From Bifidobacteriaceae bacterium (GTDB lineage: Bacteria; Actinomycetota; Actinomycetes; Actinomycetales; WQXJ01): a DNA stretch of 64,000 nucleotides. Made by a program: the position numbers and the translations under genes. The notes under the pieces are model-generated. The model worked only from the letters and a program-made list of their open reading frames with translations. It did not search any database and was not told the DNA's origin. The stretch is taken from NCBI GenBank assembly GCA_031267825.1, contig JAIRYJ010000037.1, positions 55,158 to 119,157 of the forward strand, given 5' to 3'. The first letter of the stretch is position 1. Each line of letters starts with the position of its first letter. Positions 48,906-58,769 of the stretch are shown one piece after another.

Positions 48906-51828
48906 GCACTTTCAGCTTTGAACCGCCTTCTGGCAGTGGGCGCACTTCAACCCGTTCTGGGATGGCCTGTTTCAGGGCCTCAACGTGCGACACCAACCCG
49001 ATAACCCGTCCGCCATCACGTAGCCGGACCAGTTGACTGAGCACTGCTTCTAGGACCTCGTTGTCGAGGGACCCGAAACCTTCATCAACGAACAGTGTTT
49101 CCAGGGCTATGCCACCAGCCTCCGCTGTGACGACGTCCGCCAGCCCAAGAGCTAAAGCCAGCGAAACGTAGAAGGTTTCCCCGCCGGACAGTGTTCTAGG
49201 TGCACGGGCTTCACCTGTCTGGTTGTCTCTGACGCGTAGTGCTAAACCAGTCAGACGCGACCGGCTGTTCTCTTTAGTGTCACTGTGTTCGAGTTGGTAG
49301 CGTCCGCTTGACATTGGCCCAAGCCGTTCATTGGCGGCCGCCACAACATCATCGAAGCGCCGCATCAGAACATAGGTTGGCAGGTCCACGTCATGCAGGT
49401 TGGCTGACCCGCCGGCGGCTAGTTCCGCCACGCGGATCAATGGGGTGGCCGCTTCCTTGGTGGCGTTGAACCGTGTGACACAGTCTGACAGCAGTTGGCT
49501 TGCCCGGCCGGTTCGCTTAGCCGCGGCCTGCGCTAAGACTGATGCGCCGGCTGTGGCTTGTTCTTGTTCACGGGCGGCCGTCAGGGCTTGAGCGGTCAGT
49601 TTGGCAACGGCCGCCAATTCTGCCGGGTCGCCTTCGGCTCCGGCCAGGGCCGGGTCAGCTAACCGGTCGGTGATCGACCGAATCTCGGCTTGATCCGCTG
49701 TCAGGACGGCTTCTAGCTGGTCCATCGCGGTTTGGTTAAGCAGTGCTTGGCGGACCGTGTCAGCCGATTCGAACCCGTTTTGGTGCCAGGCTTCTTCAGC
49801 CGCCGCCTCCGCCTGACTGGCGCTGCGGACCGCTTCGATCCACTGACGAACGGCTTGTAGTTTCGCCTGGATCTGAGATGTTTCAGTTTCGGCCGATTTC
49901 AGGCCGCTAGTTGCCGCGTCGACAGTCTCACCGGAGCTTTGTTCAGCCAAGGCGACAGCCTTGTCATGGGCTTGGGCCAAGCGGGTGGTGGCGCCCTCAA
50001 GTTCTGCCCGCCGGGTGCCGATCAGAGCGTTCGCCTGGCTGGCGGCCGCGTTCAAGGCCTCAGGTTCACCCAGGTCACGCAGATTGATCCTGGCGTTCGC
50101 CAGTTCTTGAGGCACCTTGTCAGGTTCGGTTCCGGCCGTTTTGCCAGCTAATTCAGCGACCGCACTGGATAGCTTTTGGTGTGCGGTGGCGGCTCGCTCG
50201 TAGGCTGATTCGGCCGTTAGGCGGACTTGTTCGGCCTGTTGGACGTCCTCCAAAGTGACATGATCCAACGCCAGCCCGGCCGGATTGGGATGTTCAGGTG
50301 AACCGCAGACCGGGCACGGTTCACCGTTAACTAGTTCAGCCGCCATTTCGCCGGCCATACCGGCTAAACGCCTGTCGCGTGCCGCCGTCTCCGCCTGGCG
50401 GGCGGTGTCATAAGCGGTCTTGGCTTCTCCGAGCGTCAGCTTGGCTTTAGCTAATTGAGCCGTAGCGTTCTGATGGAGTTTCAACGCCTCAGCTAACCGC
50501 TCAAGGCGGGCGACCTCTGACATGAGGTGTGGCTGTTCCTGAGTTAAGCGGGCCAGAGCGGTGGCGGCCGCTTGACTGGCCGCCACTTCAGCCTCAGCCG
50601 TTACCTTGGCTTGATGGGCGGCGGATTCGGCCTGGCGGGCTTTAGCCAATTGTTTGGCCGCCGCCAGGCGTTCCTTAGCTTTAGCTTGTTGTTCGATCGC
50701 CTGGTTTAGGCAGGCCTCGAACGGAGCAGTCTCAGACACATCAAGCGGCAAGCCAAGGCCTTGTAAAGCTTGGCCAGCCGCCAACCGGGCCAAACCGGCC
50801 CGGTCAGCCGCCTCGATCAGTCCTTTGGCCCCTAGCGCCCGCCGGGCGGCGTCAAGCTGGGCGGCTTGGACCTGCCGGGTGGGCGCTTCGGCTTTGAGCT
50901 GAGCTAACCGGTTGTCCAGCGTTTGACGGGTGGCGGCATGGCTGGCCGCTTGCTCAGCGGCCGTCGCCAAGGCGGCGGACCGCTGGGAGGCTTTGGCCGC
51001 CGTTTCGGCCGCGGCTTCGGCCGCGGCCCGGGCATGATCGACTTCGGTACATGCCTGGCTGGCCAGGTCATCAAGCGTGGTCCGCTCAGCCCGGCTGATC
51101 ACCTCGGCGGCGGCCCGAGCGAACGCTTCGGCCGCCGCCTCACTCAGCCCAGCCTCGCTCACCAGGCTGTCAGCGGCACGTTGGACATCACCAGCTTCCT
51201 GCTCGATGCGCCGTTCGGCCGCTAGCCGGCGGGCACGTAACTCATCCCCGAGGCGTTTATAGATTCCAGTGCCAAAGATCTGCTGCAGGAGTCCCCGGCG
51301 CTGATCGTTCTTGGCTCGCAGAAAATCAGCGAACTTACCTTGCGGTAGCACCACGGTTTGGACAAACTGTTCGGCCGACAAACCAGTCAGCAGTGGTATT
51401 TCACGTGAAGCTTCGACCACATTGGTGGCGATGATTTCACCTTCACTACCAGCACCGCTAGACCCGGCGAAGCGCCACAACCGGGCGGTTGCCGGAACGG
51501 GCCGTGTGCCTTGGCCACGCACCTTAGGCCGGTCGTAGGCCGGAGTGCGCCGCACCCGGTAAACGCCCGCCGAAACCTCGAACGTCAGATCAACGAAGGA
51601 TTCCTGGCTTGGGTCAGCCCGATCTGAGCGGAGGCGATGAAGATCGGCTGAATCATCCGCCAACCGGCCGTAAAGCGCGAACACAATCGCGTCAATAACA
51701 GTCGACTTGCCCGCCCCGGTAGGTCCTTCCAGGAGGAACAATCCAGAACGCGTTAAGCCCAAGAAATCTAGGCTCTGCTCACCGGCGAACGGCCCGACTC
51801 CAGCGAAGGTTAGTTTGTGTAGCCTCAT
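48898..51828 (-). CDS. sbcC: Nuclease SbcCD subunit C (SMC-like ATPase)
   Basis: MRLHKLTFAGVGPFAGEQSLDF; EGPTGAGKSTVIDAIVFALYG; NGEPCPVCGSPEHP zinc hook; TLSGGETFYVSLALALGLADVV. Confidence 0.97.
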   Translation of the reverse strand: MRLHKLTFAGVGPFAGEQSLDFLGLTRSGLFLLEGPTGAGKSTVIDAIVFALYGRLADDSADLHRLRSDRADPSQESFVDLTFEVSAGVYRVRRTPAYDRPKVRGQGTRPVPATARLWRFAGSSGAGSEGEIIATNVVEASREIPLLTGLSAEQFVQTVVLPQGKFADFLRAKNDQRRGLLQQIFGTGIYKRLGDELRARRLAAERRIEQEAGDVQRAADSLVSEAGLSEAAAEAFARAAAEVISRAERTTLDDLASQACTEVDHARAAAEAAAETAAKASQRSAALATAAEQAASHAATRQTLDNRLAQLKAEAPTRQVQAAQLDAARRALGAKGLIEAADRAGLARLAAGQALQGLGLPLDVSETAPFEACLNQAIEQQAKAKERLAAAKQLAKARQAESAAHQAKVTAEAEVAASQAAATALARLTQEQPHLMSEVARLERLAEALKLHQNATAQLAKAKLTLGEAKTAYDTARQAETAARDRRLAGMAGEMAAELVNGEPCPVCGSPEHPNPAGLALDHVTLEDVQQAEQVRLTAESAYERAATAHQKLSSAVAELAGKTAGTEPDKVPQELANARINLRDLGEPEALNAAASQANALIGTRRAELEGATTRLAQAHDKAVALAEQSSGETVDAATSGLKSAETETSQIQAKLQAVRQWIEAVRSASQAEAAAEEAWHQNGFESADTVRQALLNQTAMDQLEAVLTADQAEIRSITDRLADPALAGAEGDPAELAAVAKLTAQALTAAREQEQATAGASVLAQAAAKRTGRASQLLSDCVTRFNATKEAATPLIRVAELAAGGSANLHDVDLPTYVLMRRFDDVVAAANERLGPMSSGRYQLEHSDTKENSRSRLTGLALRVRDNQTGEARAPRTLSGGETFYVSLALALGLADVVTAEAGGIALETLFVDEGFGSLDNEVLEAVLSQLVRLRDGGRVIGLVSHVEALKQAIPERVEVRPLPEGGSKLKVRA

Positions 51829-53153
51829 TTCGGTGCTCCTGCCATTACCGCCCGTAAGGCCGCTTCAACTTCAGCCAATTCGGCGGCCGTCGCCGTGCGT
51901 CCGCCGGCGTATTCGATGAACTGGGCAGTCACCGCCGCCGGTGACGAACCGCGTGTCACCTTAATTAGCTGGCGTTCGGCGCTGATCCCTTCAGGTGCGT
52001 GTTCAAGCAGAAGGAGATGCGCGAAGCGACGCCGTATCCGGGCCGACAAGTCATCCGGCCGGACTGGATCGATGACTGTTACTTTGAGCCAATGGTCAAC
52101 CAAATGGTCATGGGCGGCTGATTCCAATTCCGCCAACGTCCCGGCGATGACCGCCAGTGGACGTGGCACAGGCATGGCCACCAATTCAACGCTGGGCGGC
52201 CCGGCGCCGAGCGTAACCATGGCGACTGACTTGGTTTGTTCGGCTTCTGAGAAACTAAACGCCAAGGGTGACCCAGAATAACGTGCCACCTGGTCAGATG
52301 CGGTCTTGACTGACTGGGCGCCATGTAGATGGCCCAAGGCGGCATAGTCCGCCCCGGCGAAGACTCCGGCGGGCGCACTGGCTACACCGCCGACCGTCAG
52401 GTCTCGCTCAGACTCGCTGCCAACACCTCCTGTCACAAAAGCGTGCGCCATGACCACCACACTGGGCCGCCCGGCATCGGCCGATGCCACCCATTTGGCC
52501 ATCCCGGCGTCGACTCCCAAGACCTCAGCTGGGTCATCAGTACCGTCCGCCCTGCCCAGGCCGGCGCCACCAGGCCTGACGGCGCCGCCATCGGGCCAGC
52601 CTGTCTCATCGCCTCCGCTTGCCGGGTCGCGGTGACCCAAGCCGCGCCGTTCCAGGTCTGTCCGCACCCGGTCCATGGCAGCGCCCAGAACCGCCTCATG
52701 TGAGGTCGGCAGCGCCTTATCCTCCGTGCTCAAGGCTGGTGCCGCCTCGTAAACATCAAGGAACGGAATGGGGTAAACCAGCGCACCCGGCCCGCCCGCC
52801 GGGTCGGCCAATTCGATCGCCCGGCCAACACCCGCTAACTGGGTCGCCAGCGTCACTTCAGGCCGCATCAGCCCGGCTCCGAAGCCCAACCGAGTGGCCG
52901 AATCATGGTTACCGGAGATGACTATGACGTGAGTCAACTCAGTCAGCCGCGCCAAAGCGTCCTCCAGTAACGCCACAGCACCGACCGGAGGCACCGCCCT
53001 GTCGTAGATGTCGCCACTGATCAGCACCGCCGCTGGGCGTTCAGTCCGGACCAAGTCAACCAGGCGATCAATGAAGACGGCCTGGTACCCAAGTAACTCG
53101 ATACCGTGCAGCGAACGGCCCAGATGCCAATCCGAAGTGTGAACGAACCTCAT
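51825..53153 (-). CDS. sbcD: Nuclease SbcCD subunit D
   Basis: MRFVHTSDWHLGRSLHGIELLGYQ; VLISGDIYDRAVPP; VIVISGNHDSATRLGFGAGLM. Confidence 0.97.
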   Translation of the reverse strand: MRFVHTSDWHLGRSLHGIELLGYQAVFIDRLVDLVRTERPAAVLISGDIYDRAVPPVGAVALLEDALARLTELTHVIVISGNHDSATRLGFGAGLMRPEVTLATQLAGVGRAIELADPAGGPGALVYPIPFLDVYEAAPALSTEDKALPTSHEAVLGAAMDRVRTDLERRGLGHRDPASGGDETGWPDGGAVRPGGAGLGRADGTDDPAEVLGVDAGMAKWVASADAGRPSVVVMAHAFVTGGVGSESERDLTVGGVASAPAGVFAGADYAALGHLHGAQSVKTASDQVARYSGSPLAFSFSEAEQTKSVAMVTLGAGPPSVELVAMPVPRPLAVIAGTLAELESAAHDHLVDHWLKVTVIDPVRPDDLSARIRRRFAHLLLLEHAPEGISAERQLIKVTRGSSPAAVTAQFIEYAGGRTATAAELAEVEAALRAVMAGAPK

Positions 53154-53244
53154 GGCGAATGACTCTAACTGATGCCTCTATGCCACTTCCGATCAGGTAA
53201 AAGACTCAACCCACCGGTTCGCGGCAAGAGTTCGCGGCGGTGGT

Positions 53245-53405
53245 TGGTGGGCGGCATCACCCGGGGTAAGAAACCTACTCGACGAGTCTGGAACAAGACG
53301 TCAGGGCGATAATCGTGGGTCGGCATCGTCCAAGGTAGGGAACGAACTTACCCAACGAGGCTGGAACAGGACGTCAGGGCGGTAATCGTGGGGCGGCACG
53401 GTCCG
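53245..53405. repeat. Degenerate intergenic tandem array, 3 units of about 69-73 bp
   Basis: cggcatcacccgg (53252), cggcatcgtccaagg (53321), cggcacggtccgg (53394), with gaggctggaacaggacgtcagggcggtaatcgtggg between units. Confidence 0.8.
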
Positions 53406-53985
53406 GGGCGAGTCATAACCCATCCCGGGCCGGGGAACAGCGCCACAGGAGGTTCGGCCGTCCCGTCCAGCGGCGCCAGCCATGTTTGTTTGGTGGCTGA
53501 ACAATTCACCGAGCCTGATGCGCTGCCTTAGTGCCTAACTCCAGCAACTCACTTGACCAAATGTTTTCCCTGGTGATTCGGCCCGGCAAAGCCAAGGCGA
53601 CGGTCCAAGACTGAGTCCTGACGGCCGTCGCCAGAGCATCTGAGCAGGTCGATGACCTGAACCGCGTCGCAATCCGCCAAATGAATGCCGCTGAGACCGT
53701 TTCCGTGCTGGTAAACGCCCTGCCTGGAGGCCAACTGGAGGCAGCCAACGGGGACAAGTGATCCCATGTATTTCGTTTGACAAGTGACGCATCTGAGCGT
53801 AAGTTAGTGCATTGCCTAGACAAAATGCCTCTTGTTCCAAACCCGTGCGTCGGCGCACTGGTACCTCCCGGAGCCGGAGACAAAGGGCCCGCTGGCGACG
53901 CGGCCAGATGCCGCGCCGGCCAACCGCCGTGGGGAAACCACCGGCCAGAGGAACCGGCGGTAGTTCTGACAGAAAGGAACACCAA

Positions 53986-55359
53986 ATGCGTAGAACCGTA
54001 GCCATTTCCGTAGTCGCGGCGCTGGCCATCGGCCTGACCGCCTGTGGACAGGGCGATTCGGGAAGCGCCGAATCAATCAACGAAGGTTCAGACATCTCCA
54101 CTCTTGAAGCTTGGGGAGCATCCATTAAAGGCCAACTAGACGGAACTGAAATCACCGTGGCGATGGCCTCACACCCATCAACCGAGGCGTTCCGAACAAT
54201 GGAGTCCGAATTCACCAACCTGACGGGTATCAAAGTGATTTGGGACGTGGTTGAAGAGACCAACTTGAAGAACAAGGAACTGCTGGACTCACAAGGCTCC
54301 GGCAACTATGACGTAGTGATGGTGGACGCGTTCTGGATGAGCGAATTCGTCTCCAAGAAGGTGCTCGACCCAATCGGAACCTGGGCCGATTCCGAATCCC
54401 AGACGCCACCGTGGTTTGACTATGAAGACATCATGCCGGCTTACAGAAACGGTATCGCCGGATATAACGGAACTAACTATGGCATCCCAACAGCGGGTGA
54501 AACACGCTTCATCGCCTACCGGACCGACCTGTTTGAGAAGTATCAGAAACAGCCACCGGCGACAATGGCGGAATACCTTGAACTGGCCCAGTTCTTCAAC
54601 GGCAAAGAAGACGGACTCTATGGTGTGTCGATGCGGGCACAGCGAGGCATCCACTTCGCGTCCGGTTGGATGAGCTTGATGTACAACTTCGGTGGAGGCT
54701 TCATGGACCAGGCGGCCCTGGCTGAGGGCGAAGCGGTCCTAACAACAGAAACCCCCCAAACCAAGGAATCACTCCAGTTCTATGTTGACCTGCTGCGCAA
54801 CGCTCCGCCAGATGTTGGCACCTACACCCATGAGGAAGCCTTAGGGGCGTTCCTATCCGGTAAAACCGCCATGTGGCTCGACGCCACGGCCCTGGCCGCC
54901 CAGATAACTGATCCAGCTACTTCGACAGTGGCGGATAAGGTCGCTTTTGTGCCAACACCGGCCGGCCCAGCTGGTGAAGGTGCCGCTCTAGCGGGTTGGA
55001 ACCTGGCCATCCCGGCCAAATCCGCTAACAAGGCCGCCGCCTGGGCGTTCATCACCTATATGGCGTCCAAAGAAAAGTCCGTTGACTATGTCAAAGCCGG
55101 TGGTGTGGCAACCCGCAGCTCAGTCTTCGACAACGCCGAACTGGCGGCCCTCAATCCGTCCTATCCGGCTCAAAAGATCGCCCTGGAAAGCGCTAACGGA
55201 TTAGTTGAGAAAGGACTGAGCTGGATCCCGCAATATGACCAAATCAACCAGATTCTGGACATAGCCGGTACGCACGGCTCGGATGCCTTGACCGGCTCTG
55301 TGACAGTGGATCAGGCTTTAGCGTCAATCACGCAAGAGGCCTCAGACCTGATCGGTTAA
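53986..55359 (+). CDS. Extracellular solute-binding protein family 1 (carbohydrate ABC transporter)
   Basis: MRRTVAISVVAALAIGLTACGQG lipobox; ITVAMASHPSTEAFRTMESEFTNLTGIKVIWDVVEE. Confidence 0.92.
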   Translation: MRRTVAISVVAALAIGLTACGQGDSGSAESINEGSDISTLEAWGASIKGQLDGTEITVAMASHPSTEAFRTMESEFTNLTGIKVIWDVVEETNLKNKELLDSQGSGNYDVVMVDAFWMSEFVSKKVLDPIGTWADSESQTPPWFDYEDIMPAYRNGIAGYNGTNYGIPTAGETRFIAYRTDLFEKYQKQPPATMAEYLELAQFFNGKEDGLYGVSMRAQRGIHFASGWMSLMYNFGGGFMDQAALAEGEAVLTTETPQTKESLQFYVDLLRNAPPDVGTYTHEEALGAFLSGKTAMWLDATALAAQITDPATSTVADKVAFVPTPAGPAGEGAALAGWNLAIPAKSANKAAAWAFITYMASKEKSVDYVKAGGVATRSSVFDNAELAALNPSYPAQKIALESANGLVEKGLSWIPQYDQINQILDIAGTHGSDALTGSVTVDQALASITQEASDLIG

Positions 55360-55444
55360 CCGGCGAGGAATTTTGCGCCCCGCGTGACCGCCTGGCAGAC
55401 CGCCCAATGACGGCCTCCCAGGTCCGTGGTCAACAAGCCACAGA

Positions 55445-55574
55445 CCCAGGAGGGTGTTGAACAACACTCTCCGGCCGTGTTAACGCGGTGTGAGCGATGC
55501 TCTCACCAGCAGAAACGCGGCGATAAGGCGCTGGGGCACCGCCTAGGAGCCCGTTGAACGACAGGCTCCTAGGC
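55445..55574 (+). repeat. Composite two-hairpin repeat plus adjacent GCCTAGGAGCC hairpin
   Basis: cccaggagggtgttgaacaacactctccggccgtgttaacgcggtgtgagcgatgctctcaccagcagaaacgcggcgataaggcg, then gcctaggagcc-cgttgaacgaca-ggctcctaggc. Confidence 0.9.
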
Positions 55575-55617
55575 GGTCCCCGGGGCCACAGTGCACGTTC
55601 AACAGGAAGGAGAAGGG

Positions 55618-56574
55618 ATGCGGGATTCGCCCAAGGCCGCTCCCGGCAGGCCAGCCCTGACGCGGCGGCCGCTCCCCGGCGGCACGAATAAGCCGCGAGG
55701 ACACCTGAAATATGTCGCCCCGACCATGACATTGATGGTTGTCTTGTCGATCATTCCAACCGTGTTCTTGGCCATAGCCAGCCTCACGAACTATCAGCTC
55801 GGATGGTCGCTTGACGAAAAACGGTTCAAGTTTGTCTGGTTCGAAAACTACATCCGGTTGTTTTCCGGGGCGGACAAAGCCTTCTGGCACTCGGTTTGGA
55901 TATCGGTCCTGTTCATGGTGCTGGCCACTGGAATCGAAATGGTTCTGGGGTTCTGGCTGGCCTCCATGCTCAACAACTCAGACTCCAAACTGAAACCATT
56001 GATGATCGGCATCATGATGCTGCCGTTGGCGATGACCCCATCAATCGCGGCTCAAGTTTGGAAACTGCTGTTCAGCTCCGAATATGGCTTACTGAACGCG
56101 ATTCTCAACGGGGTCGCTGGTGTCAAAGTGACCTGGCTTGGCCCAGAAATGGCGTTCTGGTCAATCCTGATCGTCGACATCTGGCAGTTCACGCCGTTCG
56201 TGGCGTTGATCATCTACGCCGGACTGAGATCAATGCCAGATGAGCCGTTCGAAGCGGCCTCACTTGACGGAGCTAGCCGGTGGCAAGCCTTCAGATACTT
56301 GACCATCCCAATGCTCTCGAAGCTGCTTTATCTGGCGTTACTGCTCCGCGCGGTTGACGCCCTGAAACTATTCGACACGGCGTTTGTTCTAACCCAAGGT
56401 GGGCCCGGCAACGCCACCGAGTTCTTATCACTACATGTCTACCGGCTAGCTAACGCCCAAAACGGGTTGATCGGACGGGCCTCAGCGGTCGCTGTTGTCC
56501 TGTTGATAGTTGTTATGGTGGTCAGCCGGTTCCTGATCAAGAAACAGCGCAAAGCAGCGGAGGCGTCAGGATGA
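55618..56574 (+). CDS. Carbohydrate ABC transporter permease (MalF-type)
   Basis: Multi-TM; EAASLDGASRWQAFRYLTIPMLSKLL EAA motif. Confidence 0.93.
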   Translation: MRDSPKAAPGRPALTRRPLPGGTNKPRGHLKYVAPTMTLMVVLSIIPTVFLAIASLTNYQLGWSLDEKRFKFVWFENYIRLFSGADKAFWHSVWISVLFMVLATGIEMVLGFWLASMLNNSDSKLKPLMIGIMMLPLAMTPSIAAQVWKLLFSSEYGLLNAILNGVAGVKVTWLGPEMAFWSILIVDIWQFTPFVALIIYAGLRSMPDEPFEAASLDGASRWQAFRYLTIPMLSKLLYLALLLRAVDALKLFDTAFVLTQGGPGNATEFLSLHVYRLANAQNGLIGRASAVAVVLLIVVMVVSRFLIKKQRKAAEASG

Positions 56575-57401
56575 ACAGAATTGGGCACAGCCCTTGGCGG
56601 TCAGCCGGTCGTGGAGTGGTTCTGACACTCGCGACAGTCGGTTTCCTATTCCCGTTCATCTGGATGCTGCTGATCAGTTTGAGGCAGAAGGTTGACATCC
56701 TCCAGCCAGAGAAACTGTTCGCGCCATTCACGCTGGACAACTACCGGGAACTCTTCGCCTCTGGCGAGATTTTCCCTTACTTCGCTAACTCGATCATCAT
56801 CGCGGTGGTGAACACTGTGGTGTCGTTGTTCCTTGGTACGTTCGCGGCTTACGGATTCGCGCGCTACAACTGGAAGAAGCGGGAAGACAGGGCGTTCTTC
56901 ATCCTGTCTCAACGGTTCTTGCCAGCCATGGCAGTGGTCATACCTTTCTTCTTGATGGCGACTTTGACAGGTTTGCTGGACACCGTGTGGATCTTGATCA
57001 TCTGCTACACGCTGTTCAACGTGCCATTCACAGTCTGGATGATGCGCGGATTCATTGAGGACATCCCGATAGAGCTGGAGGAGGCCGCCTTCGTCGACGG
57101 CTGCACCCGGCTTCAAGCGCTGCGGCGCGTGGTGTTCCCGCTGGTGTTGCCCGGCATGGTGGCTACAGCTATCTTCTGCCTGATCAACTCCTGGAATGAG
57201 TTTGTCTTCGCGAATTTCCTGACTATCACCAACGCTAAGACCATTCCCACATCAGTCATGATGTATCTGTCGGTATCTGGGGTTCAATGGGGCCAAATGA
57301 CAGCCACCGGTGTGCTGGCGGCGATTCCTGTACTGGCCTTCGCCATTTCAGTGCAAAAGTACATGATCCGTGGGATGACATTCGGTGCGGTCAAAGGCTA
57401 A
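56571..57401 (+). CDS. Carbohydrate ABC transporter permease (MalG-type)
   Basis: EEAAFVDGCTRLQALRRVVFPLVLPGMVATAIFCLINSWNEFVFA; ATGA overlap with upstream permease. Confidence 0.93.
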   Translation: MNRIGHSPWRSAGRGVVLTLATVGFLFPFIWMLLISLRQKVDILQPEKLFAPFTLDNYRELFASGEIFPYFANSIIIAVVNTVVSLFLGTFAAYGFARYNWKKREDRAFFILSQRFLPAMAVVIPFFLMATLTGLLDTVWILIICYTLFNVPFTVWMMRGFIEDIPIELEEAAFVDGCTRLQALRRVVFPLVLPGMVATAIFCLINSWNEFVFANFLTITNAKTIPTSVMMYLSVSGVQWGQMTATGVLAAIPVLAFAISVQKYMIRGMTFGAVKG

Positions 57402-57633
57402 TGACTATGTCCGCTAAGCCCATGCGCAAAACCACGGACTTAGCGGACAGCACCAGCCTTGTCTGCCGCGTTTCCGCTGGTGAGAGCTTCAGTCACGGCG
57501 CGTCAACAGAGTCGGGGGTTGGGGCCAGCTAAATCGTGGCGGCCCCAACTTCTAGCTAATCGCGACCCGGAACAGTCGCTGTGCCGGGCCCAAAAACTAT
57601 CCACCAACCAAATAGCGAATTGGAGAATTACAA

Positions 57634-58668
57634 ATGAGAGAATCAGTGCTGCGCATCGGAATTGTTGGCGCGGGTATCTGGGGTGAAAACCATGGGCGCA
57701 TCTATTCGGCCATGGATGGTTGCCAAGTCACTGCGGTGTGTGACCGGAACGGCGCCCGGGCAAGCGAACTGGCGGCCAAGTTGGGCGCTTCGGAATGTTT
57801 CGATGATTACACCGAAATGTTCGCCCAGGGATCGATTGACGCGGTCGCCATTGTCACCCCGGACTTCGCTCATGCGGATATCGCCGTCGCTGCGGCACAG
57901 GCCGGTAAGCACATGCTGATCGAAAAGCCGCTGGCCACTACCCGCGATGATGTGGCCCGTATGGTTGAGGCGATAACCAGCGCTGGTGTGCGCGCCATGG
58001 TTGATCTCCATAACCGTTGGAGCCCGCCGTTCAACACCGCCCACCAGATCCTTGAGTCCGGCAGGTTGGGTGATCCGTATTCGGCTTATTTCCGCCTGAA
58101 TGACACCAGATGGGTTGCCACAGACATGCTGCCTTGGGCCGCTAAGTCGTCGATTCTGTGGTTCTTGGGCAGTCACTCGCTGGACACGCTGAGGTGGTTT
58201 TTCAACGATGAAGTGGCGCGCGTCTATTGCACTTCACGTAAGGGCATCTTGGCTTCGCAAGGGGTGGACGCGACTGATGTCTATCTGACAACGCTGGAAT
58301 TCGCGCGGGGCGGCATCGCACAAATGGAAAACGCTTGGATAACCCCTAACGGGCACCCCAACATTAACGACATCAAGTTCAACTTGATCGGCACTAAAGG
58401 GTCGATCGCGGTAGACGCTACGAACCACAATCTGATTCAGCTTTATACCGAAGAGGCGACCACGGTCCCAGATGTGTTGGTTCAGAACTCAGTCTTCGGC
58501 CGCCCGGCTGGATTCGCTTTCGAATCGATCCGGTCATTCGCTGACTGCTTGATTTCTGGGGCGGAGTTTAAGGTCAGCCTGGAAGACGCCGCCAACGGCT
58601 CACTGGCGATACTGGCGATCAAAGAGTCCGCCGCGCTTCGTCAGCCAGTTGAGGTGCGTTACCTCTAG
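57634..58668 (+). CDS. Gfo/Idh/MocA family oxidoreductase
   Basis: LRIGIVGAGIWGENHGRIYSAMDGCQVTAVCDRN; GKHMLIEKPLATTRDD. Confidence 0.93.
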   Translation: MRESVLRIGIVGAGIWGENHGRIYSAMDGCQVTAVCDRNGARASELAAKLGASECFDDYTEMFAQGSIDAVAIVTPDFAHADIAVAAAQAGKHMLIEKPLATTRDDVARMVEAITSAGVRAMVDLHNRWSPPFNTAHQILESGRLGDPYSAYFRLNDTRWVATDMLPWAAKSSILWFLGSHSLDTLRWFFNDEVARVYCTSRKGILASQGVDATDVYLTTLEFARGGIAQMENAWITPNGHPNINDIKFNLIGTKGSIAVDATNHNLIQLYTEEATTVPDVLVQNSVFGRPAGFAFESIRSFADCLISGAEFKVSLEDAANGSLAILAIKESAALRQPVEVRYL

Positions 58669-58769
58669 TCGGCCGCCGCGCCGCCGCCCGGGTACGCCAG
58701 CCCCAAGTCGGCCGCCCGTCAGCCCCGGCCAGGGGCCCGCCGCGCCCGCCGCCGCCCGGGGGGGATTAC

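Noticed and set aside
51895-52703. Long ORFs antisense to sbcD, and many similar antisense ORFs under purA, RND, pckG and dnaX
   Set aside because: Typical of high-GC third-position shadow ORFs; compositions are Arg/Pro/Ser-rich with no domain features, and the opposite strand encodes clear conserved proteins.
48898-53153. SbcCD as part of a novel defence island
   Set aside because: Canonical sbcC/sbcD order and motifs; flanked by metabolic genes, so treated as ordinary recombination/repair nuclease.
53245-53405. Possible CRISPR or iteron replication origin
   Set aside because: Three degenerate units with the whole unit repeated; no cas, rep or plasmid-partition genes nearby.
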